This document shows positions 22,761 through 33,850 of a stretch of DNA of 64,000 nt, piece by piece. The stretch's first letter is position 1. The number at the start of each line of letters is the position of its first letter. The notes beneath the pieces were generated by a model. The model did no database searches, was not told where the DNA came from, and saw nothing but the letters and a program-made list of their open reading frames with translations. Where the stretch lies: the NCBI GenBank assembly GCA_029204225.1, contig MU832106.1, positions 23,081 through 87,080 of the forward strand, read 5' to 3'. A program made the translations under genes and the position numbers. The DNA comes from Diphasiastrum complanatum (Eukaryota; Streptophyta; Lycopodiopsida; Lycopodiales; Lycopodiaceae).

Positions 22761-24288
22761 AGTGACAAGAAGCTATGGAAAGCGAGTACAACTCACTTTT
22801 GATGAATCAGACCTGGACACTGGTCGACTTCCCCACTCACAAGAGAGTTATCGACAACAAGCGGATCTTCAAGAAGAAGATCAACTCTGATGGTTCCATT
22901 GCCAAATGGAAAGCACGGCTGGTAGCTAAAGGATTCACTCAAGTCCAAGGAGTGGATTATCAAAAAAATTTCAGTCCTCTCGTCAAGATGCAGTCAATCA
23001 GGCTCTGATTGCGTTAGCAGCCACGAAAGACCTTGAAATGCACCAAATGGATGTCAAGACAACATTTCTCAACGACAATGTCGAAGAGGAACTGTACACC
23101 TTCCAACCGGAAGTATTCAAAGTCAAAGGCCAAGAGCACAAAGTGTGCAAGCTGCACAAAGCAATCTATGGTCTGAAACATGCCGCAAGAGCATAATTCG
23201 ATAGAATCAACTCTTATCTCATTCAATTGGGATTTGCAAACAATTCAGCTAAATGTAATGTCTATTCAAAGCATATAGGCACGAATTTAGTTCACATAGC
23301 TCTTTACGTCATTTAATCTGTCTAACGACACTTCTCTACTGCACACTACTAAAAGTGATCTGTCAAAGGAATTTGACATGACTAATTTAGGAGTTGTCCA
23401 TTCTTTGCTAGGAATTCACATTGCTAGAAATAGGCTTCAGAAGAAGATCTATATTAGCCAGCAGACATATCTGAAAGGCATTTTAGAAAATTTTCATATG
23501 TCTGATTGCAAACTCATTGATACTCCAATGGATCCAAGTATAGTATTGACTAAATCTACTTGTGCTGATTCTGATAGTGAAGTACTCGACATAGCAAAGT
23601 ACCCTTATCATTCACTAATAGGATCTTTAATGTATGCAATGTTGTGTACTAGACCAAATTTAGCATACATTGTTAGCACATTAAGTCAATTCATGTCTAA
23701 TCCTAGGATCTCTCATTGGAAAGCATTAAAAAGAGTGATGAGATATATTCAAGAAAGTTTAGATCACTTCTTATGTTATGATGGAAATGTTATCAACCCA
23801 CTCGTCCTGCGATGCTATTCCGACTCAGATTGGGGAGGAACAGTCTCTACCAGAAAATCTACCTCCGAGTTCTGTTTCTATCTGGCAAGGGGACTGATTT
23901 CGTGGAACTCAAGGAAGCAAAAATCAGATGCGCTTTCTTCGACAGAGGTAGTGTACATTGCAACATGCCAAGCTTCAAAAGAAACTGTATGGATCAGTTT
24001 ATTACTTCACGACTTACATCGCACTCATTCAATGCTACCACCATTCTGTGTGACAACTTGAGCTGTATTTCATTGTCACTGAATTCCAGATGTCATGGCA
24101 AATCCAAGCACATAGAAATCCAGTATCATTTCATTCGGGAGAAAGTTTTCTCGGGGAAAGTAATCCTTCAATACTGCTCCAGAACAGAAATGGCCGCAAA
24201 CATCTTCACCAAAGCGCTTTCCAGGATCAAGCACCAAAAGTTCTTCAACATGCTAAACCTGACGAAGATACCAAGGCACCAACCGTGA
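22761..24288 (+). pseudogene. Copia element E: RT and RNase H (broken)
   Basis: The RT begins with EAMESEYNSLLMNQTWTLVD and shows WKARLVAKGFTQVQGVDYQ, KLHKAIYGLKHAARA (then a stop) and a damaged catalytic box in which YVDD has become YV-I-stop near 23310. RNase H reads CYSDSDWGGTVSTRKSTSEF and CDNLSCISLSLNSRCHGKSK, then HIEIQYHFIREKVFSGKVIL, with a frame change near 24.0 kb. The final ANIFTKALSRIKHQKFFNML is typical of copia pol ends. The same ending, on the minus strand, is found near 38.7 kb. Confidence 0.9.
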
Positions 24289-24301
24289 CCTTAAGGGGGA
24301 C

Positions 24302-25068
24302 TGTTGAAAATTAAGCCCACAGTTGTCTCCTTGGAATCATAACTTAGACAACCAATTTATTTGAAGGACGTCTACAACAGACTTCTGGTTGATCTCCAGC
24401 AAAGGATAACCAATCCCATCATAATTTCAAGTTCAGATGTTAAGTTTGATAACTTGAAGTCATTTAAGACTTGGCCATCTTCGAGGACTTCCACAAACTT
24501 GCATTTGGAACAAGTCTACAGATTTACATTACTTTTTGAACAGTCTGCAGAAATGCACTAATTGTCGCAGTTCACATTTTTTGCACTTTCCCGAATACTA
24601 CAACACTTACCTTCGATTTCACCTTTTTTTGCATTTTTTTGAAAAATGTGAAGAGAGAGAAAATTCCAGAAGGTCCTCTATTTTTAAGGGTTAAACTATT
24701 AAAGACACCTTCGTCAATTTTTTATGGGCAGCTTAAACTTGTTATAAGATCACATTCGGTTCTTTCGCTTTTTCCAAAAAGTGTGAGAAAGTTGAACTGC
24801 TAAAGACATCTTCGCCTTTTGAGGGCACCTTCAACTTTCTAAGGGCACCTTAAAACTCGTTTAAAGACACCTTCGGCTTTTTTGCAAAACACCCGAAAGG
24901 AGACAAAATGTCGAAGGTTGTCTATTTTGAACGAGGAACGTTCTCAGCCACTTCCCAAAATTTGTGAAGTGAGAGAAAACCACTTCACGTAAAATGCGAA
25001 GTGAGAGATTTTGCGACGTCCTCGTCCACGTCAACGTACCTGATTTGTTGACCGTATATATACTATAG
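24302..25068 (+). repeat. 3' LTR of copia element E (U3-rich)
   Basis: The polypurine tract TTAAGGGGGAC (24291-24301) is followed by TGTTGAAAATTAAGCCCACA. A closely similar sequence occurs inverted at about 37870-38686. The LTR contains repeated CGAAGGTG and AAGGGCACCTT motifs. Similarity between the two copies fades just after GACCGTATA (about 25045-25068). Confidence 0.75.
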
Positions 25069-25302
25069 AGTCATGCCTAGTAGGTGACTAGTTGGTCAAT
25101 TTTTCACCTTAAACTTAGGTGTAGGTCCTATAATCTAGGAATCACTACCAAAATGACATGACTAGCCCTTTAGACTTGATCTAACCTATAGTAGGGTAGG
25201 TTTCTCACGTGGCTCCATGGCCTCACATGTGTGGCACACACTTATATATTACATGGTTTTTTATCAAGTTAGATTTGCCAATTTTTGGCAATTCTTCACA
25301 CT
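25069..25302 (-). repeat. Partial LTR of copia element F
   Basis: On the minus strand ATTTGAGGAG (a purine tract) precedes TGTGAAGAATTGCC, giving an LTR start near 25302. The LTR seems to run down to the end of element E's LTR. It carries a CACATGTGTG palindrome, seen in several other LTRs here. Confidence 0.5.
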
Positions 25303-26530
25303 CCTCAAATTTAGCTTGATCTATTTACAAATCTCTTGCTAGATGAATGAATGCTTTTAGAAGTGTCTAAAAAATCCAGCTACAAATAAGGAACTTTTGA
25401 GACTCCAATAGAGAATGATGTTTATGAAGGATCTTTCACCACCTCTTAAAGGATCCCTTAAAAGATGCTCCACAAATGTGTCTATTTACATGTAGCACAC
25501 TTCAACAACTATACGTCATTCCAAGCCATGGATTCCAATGCATTTTGTGCACTTGATGATACATCAATAAAACTATTAAGTGCATACATAATGTTGTCAA
25601 AGACAACTTGCCTTGCTTGATCCATATGATTGAGCCTTGATGGCTCCATCTTGATACTCAAGGTTCTTCTTGGAGTCCTCGAGTCTTGAGCTTGCTCCTC
25701 CACTTGACTTGACTCCAAACCATCAATGAATTGAATAAGGTGTTGATCCAAAGGTGCTTCTTCAAGTTTACAAATCTTCCACTCTTTAAAGATCACATTT
25801 CCACCATTGACAAATTCTTTGGTGGAAAACAAGTAGATTCTACAATCTCTACTTGAAGAGCAAAACACTACCATTATTCCTATCATTGAAATAGGATAAT
25901 CTTTGGTCCTTACATTGGAATGATCATGCTCAAAGCATGTGGACCCAAAGATTTCCAATACAAATGATGTTGCATCTTTTATGACACTATTCAAACTATT
26001 ACAAAAATAGTAATTCAATGAAATTGTTTTATCAACAACAAATGGAGATTTGAAAGCATCTAATTTCATTGTCTTGTCATAAAGAGTACTGAACATCATA
26101 GATCTTAAAGATAAGCAAAAAGTCACTCCATGTCTACTAAAACTATTCAACAAGTACTCAAAGATAGTAAACTCTCCAATGCTCACCATCCTTGCAAGAT
26201 GCACACTTGAATGGAAAATTTGCATGCAATTTGATGACTCAGCCTTTGTCAATGAAGACCTCCTTGGAACTCTCATGCTTTGATGCTGATCCTCAAGTTC
26301 TTCCTCCTTTTGATCCTCCTTCTCAATGCAAGCAAGATCACACTTTGCCAAGATCTCCTCTTGAGTGATCTCCTCCTTTGCCAAGCTCACACTCTCAAAA
26401 GCAACACTAGTTTCCAACTTAAAAAATCTTCCATGTTTAAATCCCTTTGCAATGCAAACATCATTCTTAAAAATGGAACAAACACTATGCTCAAAGTGGA
26501 CCATCCAAGAGTTGACCAACACTTAGCATA
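25303..26530 (-). pseudogene. Copia element F: rearranged protease/integrase pieces in one open frame
   Basis: A 337-codon frame (25509-26522) remains open but does not follow the usual copia domain order. It begins with a protease-end-like stretch (VCIAKGFKHGRFFKLE), passes through an acidic linker, ARMVSIGEFTIFEYLLNSFS and an integrase C-terminal-like block (LEIFGSTCFEHDHSNV, IMVVFCSSSRDCRIYLFSTK, GNVIFKEWK), then RTPRRTLSIKMEPSRLNHM. The integrase core with its catalytic residues is absent. Large internal deletions that kept the frame open are the simplest reading. No RT remains downstream before the LTR fragment. Confidence 0.6.
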
Positions 26531-27242
26531 TTCTTGGTGATTGATGGTACATAATTTTGGAATTCATGCTCAAGCCCAATTCCATCAAGTAATGAGCATC
26601 CTGGAAAACTCTGCTCATACCCATCTTAGAAAAAACCACGAAAAGAAAAAAGGATCAAAAAATTATTATAGCAAAAATTTTAGTCGTATTTTTTAGAATT
26701 TTTCGATACTATATCAACTCAAAAAATTTGAGATTTTTCGATACCCAAAGTCAGAATTTTTCGATATGGGATCAACTCGAAAAATCCATAATTTATCGAG
26801 TCATTGTAATTTTTTGAGTCTTTGTATATTCTCGAGTTTTTGTAAATTTCGATATTGTCGGTCTAAAATCTGACCCAACGACTTTGCGTTGATAGTCCGC
26901 CCACTTTGTACATGCATTAATATAATGAGACGGTTGTAATAACTGCAACAGAAGGTAGTTGTAGATCTTTTGTAAGATATTATCCTAGAATCTACATCAG
27001 AAAACTTCTTCTGATTATTTGAGTTTTGATCTATCAATGAACTCAGCTGAAGCCGTTTTTGCGCCAACTTCAAGCTCTTGTACTCATGTTTTAATAATTA
27101 TCAGAGTGCAAGTTTTGTCCACTATGTTTGTTCTATTGCACATTGTAATATGCGATCCATCTTGAATTCTAACTGATAACACACACACACACACACACAC
27201 TTCCGCTGCAAATGTTGATTTTTTTTTCTCTGATTTTCGACA
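26531..27242 (+). repeat. 5' LTR and flank of copia element G
   Basis: A plus-strand LTR ends at about 27242 directly before a tRNA-Met-type primer site. It carries repeated TTTTTCGATA and CTCGAGTTTTTG motifs in a very AT-rich section (26.63-26.87 kb). A (CA)11 tract lies at 27179-27200. The left LTR boundary was not determined. Confidence 0.5.
27179..27200. repeat. (CA)11 microsatellite
   Basis: Uninterrupted AC dinucleotides lie in the U5/R part of the element G LTR. Confidence 0.95.
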
Positions 27243-27255
27243 TGGTATTGGAGCG
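27243..27255 (+). other. Primer-binding site of element G
   Basis: TGGTATTGGAGCG matches the plant copia primer site TGGTATCAGAGC (complement of the initiator tRNA-Met 3' end) apart from a few changes, and follows a CA that would end the LTR. Confidence 0.7.
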
Positions 27256-27289
27256 AGTGGCTCAGTAATCTACATTTTTATCGCGGATT

Positions 27290-28280
27290 CAGTCTTGTGT
27301 CTATCAAGACTTCATCTCAGCAAGTGTGCAACCAACAGTTTCACGTTATTGTTGTTTCTACCAACGATACCCCACACAATACCAGAATGGATTCGAGTTC
27401 TAGTTTTTCTCTGATTGACAAGAGAGAACTACCATCGCTGAAAGTTCAAGATGAGAGTCGTTTTAATAGCCAAGGAACTATGGGACATAGTTGATGGTGC
27501 CGAAGTCAAACCAAAGGGAGATGCAACTGGCATCACCAAATGGAGGCAACGAGATGGCAAGGCTTTTTTCTTAATCACATTAAATATCAAAGACTCCCAG
27601 ATCAGTCACATTTGATCTGCTCAGAAAGCCAAGGACGTCTGGCATCCTAGCAACACTTTATTACATTAGAGATGTCACATCTAGACTCCATTTGAGGAAG
27701 AAGCTCTTCACATTGAGGATGTTTGACGCAGACACTATTTCCAGCCATCTTAATACCTTCAAAAATCTTATGGAGCAGATGACTGCCACATGATTGAACA
27801 TTGAGAATTCAGATGCAGTAGTGACTCTTTTATCGAGCCTCCTTGAAGCCTATGAAACTTGAATCACGGCCATTTTGACCCAAAAACAACTTACTCTATC
27901 AAGAGTTATTTCAATGTTGCTACAAGAGGAGATCAGAAGAAATGCTTCTTTCTCAGGCTCAGGATCTGATCCTTGAGCTCTTTACACAAAAAGAAGTCAG
28001 AAGTTCAAGTCAAAAAAATTCACAAAATTTGATTTTAGAAAAAGGAGCAACATGCAGCCATGATTGAATTTTGGCTCTAGGTCAAATTTTGGCTCAAGGT
28101 CAAATTTTAACTCAGGATCAAATTATGGCTCAAGGTCGAATTCAAATTTTCCTTCATCATTTTAGCTAATGCAGAAACTCTTCTGCAAGTACTATAAGAG
28201 GACTGGTCATCTCATTAAGGACTGCAAAATACTCAAGCACAACAATGAAAAGAAGAAGTAGTTCCAACAACAAGCAAATG
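27290..28280 (+). pseudogene. Copia element G gag with damaged zinc knuckle
   Basis: Gag pieces in shifting frames: LIAKELWDIVDGAEVKPKGD, WRQRDGKAFFLITLNIKDSQ, SSHLNTFKNLMEQM and VVTLLSSLLEAYET. Near 28175-28215 the zinc knuckle reads CKYYKRTGHLIKDC: the second Cys has become Tyr, so metal binding should be lost. A run of short FGSRSNFGS-like repeats (about 28065-28145) precedes it. Stops are numerous. Confidence 0.8.
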
Positions 28281-28297
28281 TTGCCTCAACCAGTAAC

Positions 28298-28960
28298 TTG
28301 ATCCAGCATGAAGAGGAGGATGAAGTTGCCTTTATGACCAAGGCCAAAAATTTACAAGATATCGATTCTTGGTACCTAGACTCTGGAGCAACTCAACACA
28401 TGACCCCTCATCGGGACTGGTTCCAAAACTACAAAACTTTTAGCCATTCTAGAGTTGTGCAGCCTGGAGACAACTCAACACATTCTATTGAAGGTGAAGA
28501 GACGGTCAGGGTCGAATTTCAGAGAGGTGTTGTTAAGTTGTTGTCCAATGTTCTGTATATTTCAAATCTTACAAAGAATATGCTTTCTATAAGCAAAATC
28601 ACTGATTCTGGTTGTAGGGTCGAATTCGATACAGAGGGCTGCACTATTATTGAAAAATCTAGAAAAGTCCTAGCTTATGGTAGAAGATGTGGCTACCTTT
28701 ACAAATGAAATCACTATTATTCTGCAAGTAATCAAGCTCTTATTTCTACGTCTGAATCAAATCATTTGCTGTGGCATTTCAAACTAGGCCATTTAAATTT
28801 CAAGAGTATTCAAAAAATGTCAAAATAGAACATAGTGCAAGATCTTCTTTCTATTAGCAAATCCGATTCTCTATGTGAAAGTTGTATTATCAGCAAGCAT
28901 GTTAGAAGTCCATTTACTTCAGATTTTGTTCATACTTCTAAAAAGTTTCTAAATCATTGT
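28298..28960 (+). pseudogene. Copia element G protease and GAG-pre-integrase
   Basis: SWYLDSGATQHMTPHRDW carries the DSGA active site. VLYISNLTKNMLSISKITDS and YGRRCGYLYK complete the protease, which is open from 28298 to 28708. The GAG-pre-integrase motif LLWHFKLGHLNFKSIQKMS and CESCIISKHVRSPF follow with stops. Near 28960-29030 the sequence jumps to the C-terminal RNase H, so integrase core, RT and most of RNase H are deleted. Confidence 0.85.
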
Positions 28961-29039
28961 CGTTAAACTCCATGTAATTCTGCAAACTGTGAAAAACACT
29001 TGTAATTCTGCAATTGGTAAGAAGGAGAATATTCCAACA

Positions 29040-29550
29040 CTTCTATGGATCAAAAGGCTACTAATGGAGCTGAAGGTCATGATTTTACATGCTATTCCAA
29101 TCATTTATAATGAAAACATTTCAGCCCAACACTGGATTTTTGACTCTATACATAGTATAAAGTGTATCCCACGCACTTTTAGATATAATTATCTGTTTAA
29201 AATTTAGGACTGTATTTATACACATGAATTAGCTTGTAACATTAAGCTAATCATTTTTGTAATTGTAAAATGAAATTAGTATCAATAGAGGTACAATGAA
29301 AAGATATATTGCGAGTGCAAACAATGCAAAGGATTGAAAATTCTTGCCACAGACCCAATCTTCCATGCAAGGTCAAAGCATATTGAGATCTCTCATCATT
29401 TTGTGAGAGAAAAGGTGCAATCTAAGGAGGTATCTTTGGAGCATGTGGTGAATGTATTGCTGATATTCTCACTAAACCACTTCAAAGAGCTGCATTTGTG
29501 AAGTGCCCTTGGATTGATAAGCAATTCTATGTTATCTACAAACTAGTTAT
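29040..29550 (+). pseudogene. Copia element G RNase H end, split by a ~200-bp insertion
   Basis: LWIKRLLMELKVMI and NENISAQ (29040-29136) match the RNase H end of elements D and H. The match resumes at DPIFHARSKHIEISHHFVRE from 29341. The intact relatives show these two blocks separated by only about four residues. The final ADILTKPLQRAAFVK follows after a frame change. The RNase H is fused to the 5' half of pol across the deletion. Confidence 0.8.
29137..29340. repeat. AT-rich insertion in the RNase H of element G
   Basis: About 200 bp of unrelated AT-rich sequence interrupts two RNase H blocks that are almost adjacent in relatives. It contains an imperfect palindrome, TTAGCTTGTAACATTAAGCT (29231-29252). 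A small non-autonomous element is possible. Its ends and a target duplication could not be fixed by eye. Confidence 0.55.
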
Positions 29551-29558
29551 GAGGAGGA

Positions 29559-29880
29559 GTGTTAAAATTACACAAGCTAGTTTGATTTTTTCACTCGTAA
29601 ATTGCATTGAGGCCATGTTGTGGGATGTCAGACATGCCAACAGCATAAGATACTCTTTTCTAAGTCATATCCCTAACCTAGCTTTGGAATGGCACCTTTG
29701 GAATGGGGCCGAATTGTTCATATAGGCTAGAGAGATTCTAGGAGCTCATTTTCATGGCCTATCAATAACATTGAACACTACATGTTCTGCAAATTGCACT
29801 GCACAAGCCCCTTTCAAAACTTCTTCCAATTAGTTTATGCAGCATAAAAGCATTGAAATATAAGTATCTCAACATTGATC
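29559..29880 (+). repeat. 3' LTR fragment of element G
   Basis: GAGGAGGAGTG (29549-29560) is a purine tract in the usual place, followed by TTAAAATTACACAAGC. The LTR is cut at about 29880, where minus-strand gag of element H begins. Confidence 0.55.
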
Positions 29881-30560
29881 AAAGTCATCCTTCAAGCCAT
29901 TGAGGATAATTTCAATAGTTCACCTTGGTTGATGGGGTATCCAATGCATGCAAGCTCTCTATGGATGTCCTTCACTCTCAAAACATAGTTGGATGCATTC
30001 TCATCAATTCTTTGAAAACTTTGGAAAATTTTATTCCTTAGTGAGTAGTTTAGAGGTATTCTTGGCCTCAGATATGGCTTTAAGTGTGTCCCAAGCCTCC
30101 TTGGCCGAGGTGCAAGCACCAATTTCTCTCAACACTTCATTTGAAACATTCATTTTTATATAGTGAAGAGCCATTCTAGCTCTTTTCTTGTACCTTCGGG
30201 CTTCTTGAAGCAATTGAGGCTCCTCCTCAAGTCCAAGGACAATATCCATCACATATTGGAGGATCAAAATTGACTCCCTCCTCACCTTCCAAATAGAGTT
30301 ATTGGACGTTGTTAATCTCTCACTAGGCTCCAAGAGAAAGGATCCCAAGGAAGCCATGAAAACTTGAGAAAGTGTTTTGTAATAGATCAAAAAGTGTTGC
30401 TTCTCTGTCAATAATGGATTCAATAATGGTGTCCCAACTCCAATTTGAGATCTTGCATTGAGATCAATCTCACTAGCTCTACCAATCTCTCTCAAACTAG
30501 ATCAAACTCTCATCCAAAGATGAAGCAAGAAAAAAATTTGGGCCAACTTCACTCAATCAT
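29881..30560 (-). pseudogene. Copia element H gag (N-terminal part)
   Basis: Minus-strand gag shows MASLGSFLLEPSERLTTSNN, YVMDIVLGLEEEPQ and KKRARMALHYIKMNVSNEVL, then REIGACTSAKEAWDTLK, then, after a frame change near 30040, DIHRELACIGYPINQGELLK. This is the UBN2-type capsid region of plant copia gag. The same N-terminal pattern (ASERLTSTNYANW) occurs in element J at 39.3 kb and in K. The 3' remainder of the element is missing: it runs into the LTR fragment of G. Confidence 0.85.
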
Positions 30561-31088
30561 TTGTAAAGCATTAAAAAAATCCACAAAACACTCAAATATA
30601 ATTGATTTGTATGAAACTATGTGACTATGACCTCAAAATGTTGCCTAGATCTCAACTAGACAAGATTGGCAGGCTTTTTCTTGAGCTTTTGGATCAAACA
30701 AGCTTGATATGGGTAAATCTTGGTGTGTCCAACCAGGTTAGGTGCCCTACCCACCTTGATTCAAATGGCTATAACTTCCACAAGACACATCCAATTGGTT
30801 GAAAAAAATTGCAACACAATCTAGATCCACTAGCTTTTTGTCAAGCTATCAAGCACTAAATTTGGATCACACTTGAAGGAGAACCACTTGGTCAAAATGG
30901 ACTAATCTTCACACGTGTATAAGTACTGAAATCTATACAATACCAGGTTGGATCCAAAAACTATGATTTGGACCCCTCTTGATCCAAAAATCACCTTGAA
31001 GGCTATGGAGATGCAATTACACTCACAAGGTCTAGATTTCAAGCCAAATTTTTCATCACTCTTGATGTGTGCATGATTATCTTAGGTA

Positions 31089-31101
31089 GGCTCTAATACC
31101 A
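31089..31101 (-). other. Primer-binding site of element H
   Basis: On the minus strand TGGTATTAGAGCC directly follows the LTR end (TTCACA). It is the tRNA-Met primer site with one C-to-T change. Confidence 0.85.
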
Positions 31102-31771
31102 TGTGAAGTTTTCACACATGTGGAGACAGCCCAAATGTGTGATTGATCTCCTAAGACGTGGGTGATTGCACAAAGATGAAGTTATAGATGGATTTCAAGA
31201 TCTATCTCACAAATCTAAGGCAAGAGCACATAGAATCATGCATAAATTATTCACCAAAGTACATTCACACGTGTGGGCAACTCATAATGAAAAAAAACTA
31301 AGTATATAAAAGGCTTGCTCTCGAGTAGAGAGAGAATCCAAGTACAAGCTCTCAGGTAGAGAGAGAAAGCAAGAAAAACTCTAAGTGTAGAAACTCTCAC
31401 AATCTCCAAAAACTAAGTGTAGAATGGTTCCCTCTCACATACTAGTAGTAACTCAAGGTAGGGACAGTGAAATATGATTGGACCCCTTCTTTTTCTCCTC
31501 CTAATTTGATTGGCTTAGTGACATAAGGGCCCTCAAATTTGATTGGACCAATTTCATGGATCTCCCTGTTTTGATTGGTCACATGATCTAAAGACAACTC
31601 ATAAGAAAGTGTCACTCACCCTCTCTCATCATGACAAATGTAGAAATATTAAGCTATCTCGAGCCACATCACACTCCAAATTTGGCCCTATCACCTACTA
31701 GCATGTGTATAAGGACTAAAAAAGTCTAGACACCCCTAAACTCAACATAGATAACTTTTACCAAATTTTCA
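31102..31771 (-). repeat. Copia LTR between RNase H and gag (element H)
   Basis: On the minus strand the order is RNase H end, purine tract TTTTAAGGAGGAGCG (31786-31772), TGAAAATTTGG (LTR start), about 670 bp, TTCACA, then the primer site and gag. One LTR therefore has pol ending upstream of it and gag starting downstream. The middle (31470-31580) has three to four ATTGG-headed units of about 32 bp, CCAAT on the coding strand. TCACACATGTG palindromes lie near the end. Confidence 0.85.
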
Positions 31772-31796
31772 CGCTCCTCCTTAAAAGATATCTATT

Positions 31797-32153
31797 CTAA
31801 TTTAGCATAGATCTGGAAATCAAGCCAAGCTTGGATCTAAGCTTGATGAAGGAACTCTTGAGCAATGGCTTGGTGAGAAGATCGACAATGCAAGATGATG
31901 ATCCAATGTGCTCCAAGTTGATCTCTCCTCCAATAAGCTTTTCACTTACAAAATGATGTGCAACTTCAATATGCTTACTCCTTGCATGAAAGATAGGATT
32001 GTTGGCAAGGCCTTGGGCTAAGATGTTGTCACACTTAATCATAGGTATATCATCACCCATGACGCACTTGAGCTCCAATAATAGTCTTTTGATCCATGGC
32101 ACCTCTCTTGTTGTTGTTGTAAGGGCCTTATACTCAGCCTCACAAAGTGTCAC
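31797..32153 (-). pseudogene. Copia RNase H end upstream of the shared LTR
   Basis: TLCEAEYKALTTTTREVPW, IKCDNILAQGLANNPIFHAR and SKHIEVAHHFVSEKLIGGEI are nearly the RNase H end of element D. It is open for 118 codons and ends ISRSMLN with a stop. At its upstream end it is joined directly to an LTR piece (32147-32310). The junction CCTCACAAAGTGTCAC shows a two-base overlap of the two sources. Confidence 0.88.
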
Positions 32154-32310
32154 TCACCCTCTCTCATCATGACAAATGTAGAAAGCCTAAGCTAGCTTGA
32201 GCCACATCACACTCCAAATTTGGCCCTATCACCTACTAACATGTGTATAAGGACTGAAAATGTCTAGACACCCCTAAACTCAACATAGATAACTTCTATC
32301 GAATTTTCGA
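32147..32310 (-). repeat. Second partial copy of the H LTR (U3 start)
   Basis: The run beginning AAGTGTCACTCACCCTCTCT and ending at AACATAGATAACTT repeats 31610-31760 of the complete LTR with few differences. It is fused to the RNase H fragment. Confidence 0.88.
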
Positions 32311-33240
32311 CATGACTCAACATTGTAATGTTACAAAGATAGTTGGATTATGGATTGCTTCAATGAAGGTGCAATGATGATGATGTCCCAACTTGTTTTG
32401 ATTGTTTTTTGAAACCGAAAAAGAAAAGAGTAAATAAAAAATTGATTAGTCTGGATGAAGAAATTGCAAAAAAAAAAAAAGTGGAGTAACAGATGGATGT
32501 AATAGATGAACAAGATGAAGGTTATACTGATACGAAAGAAAATCATAAGGGATGGAACATGGAATGGAGATGGTATTAAAAAGTGAACATTGTGGTGGTG
32601 CGGATGGTAAATGATGTAGAGGACGGCTGGCAACGATGGTGCCGGGCGGGCAGGGTCTTGGGCGTCACTTGTGACGCTCCAGGGTAGGGGTCTGAGGGAT
32701 TGCACTGGCCTCCAACACTGAACGGTATAACTTGTGTGTGATTGAGAGGGTGATTGGCATGTCAAGTCACTAGCCAATGCAACAATTTTTTTGAATTTTT
32801 TTTTGATTTTTTTCTGAGTGGGTGAGTAATGGTGAGTAATAGATAGGGGCGAGTAATAGACAAGTAATGCTTATTATTAATCGAGCTGCCTATAGACTGT
32901 AAATGAAGATCAATATTTTATTGTGATGAAGACGAGTAAAGAGGAGCAATTGGCAAAAAATGGACAAAAAATGAGATCTTTATTCATCGGCCCGTCATAG
33001 ATCCAGTGTCTAGGTACTGGCAAAAAAAGAGAAAAAAAATATTCTTTGGTATGTTTTTCACTATTTTTTCTAATTTTTGTGGATTTTTACGGTTTTTATA
33101 ATTTTTAGAATTTTTAAAATCTATGGAAGGCCGGATAGGGTGTCGGGATCTGATGTGTTCCACCTCTCAATCCCTCTCCACAAATAATCCAAGCATGAAA
33201 TCACAAAAGAATGCAAGAATAACCCCTAACCGCACTCTAC
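32311..33240. other. Non-coding DNA with GAGTAATAG motifs
   Basis: No coding domain was seen. A GC-rich patch (32630-32720) and then GGTGAGTAATGGTGAGTAATAG plus GGGGCGAGTAATAG (about 32818-32860) stand out. The same motif clusters at 49.8-50.1 kb. Confidence 0.5.
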
Positions 33241-33437
33241 ACTATTCTCCTCTAACACTAACCAGCTGATTTTTTGATGAATGAAGGGGTTAGAGAAAAA
33301 GAGAGTGACAGAAAGAAAGAGTGAAGTGCTATGCGGCGAGAGGTGTGATGGCGATCTCCAGCGACGATGCCACTGTAGTGTGTCGTGTGTAGTACGAGAT
33401 CGTCACTAGCAATGGCAACCTCATCTTCTCTTGCATA

Positions 33438-33513
<76 letters not shown>

Positions 33514-33850
33514 GGAGAGAAAGTGATAGAGAATCCAACAGCGTTAAGAAGAGAATAGAAAATACAATACAAAAGAAATGGCTCTCTTTTGTACATTTTA
33601 GAGGTGAGCCTCCTTCACTTTGATTGGCTACACTAAAATGGCAAGGACTCTAATCCAATCCATTTAAGCTAACACAAACTAAATCTAATGGTGCTAAGAA
33701 AGCACAATGAACTCACATGTACCATGTGAGTTCTAATTTGGGCCCTTTTAGCTTTTCATTGGAAAGTTGACTTAGGGCCTCTAATGTTATTTTAAAGTTT
33801 AAGCCCCTAGTCGCTTATTCCTTGGAATTACAATCAGGTTGGGCTTATAT
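33241..33850 (-). repeat. LTR-like sequence with compound microsatellite
   Basis: The segment 33600-33800, reversed, resembles 42585-42790 (blocks such as GGATTGGAYTAGA and TAGCCAAT, and AAAGTCAA after a GGCCC), so it is a dispersed repeat, probably an LTR. No polypurine tract or primer site was assigned. Confidence 0.4.
33441..33511. repeat. (CA)26(GA)n compound microsatellite
   Basis: CA dinucleotides run to about 33492 and change directly to GA until about 33511. Open frames across it are repeats of Cys-Val or Leu-Ser and are not genes. Confidence 0.97.

Noticed and set aside
33258-33596. Open frames over the CA/GA microsatellite
   Set aside because: They encode only Cys-Val and Leu-Ser repeats generated by the microsatellite.
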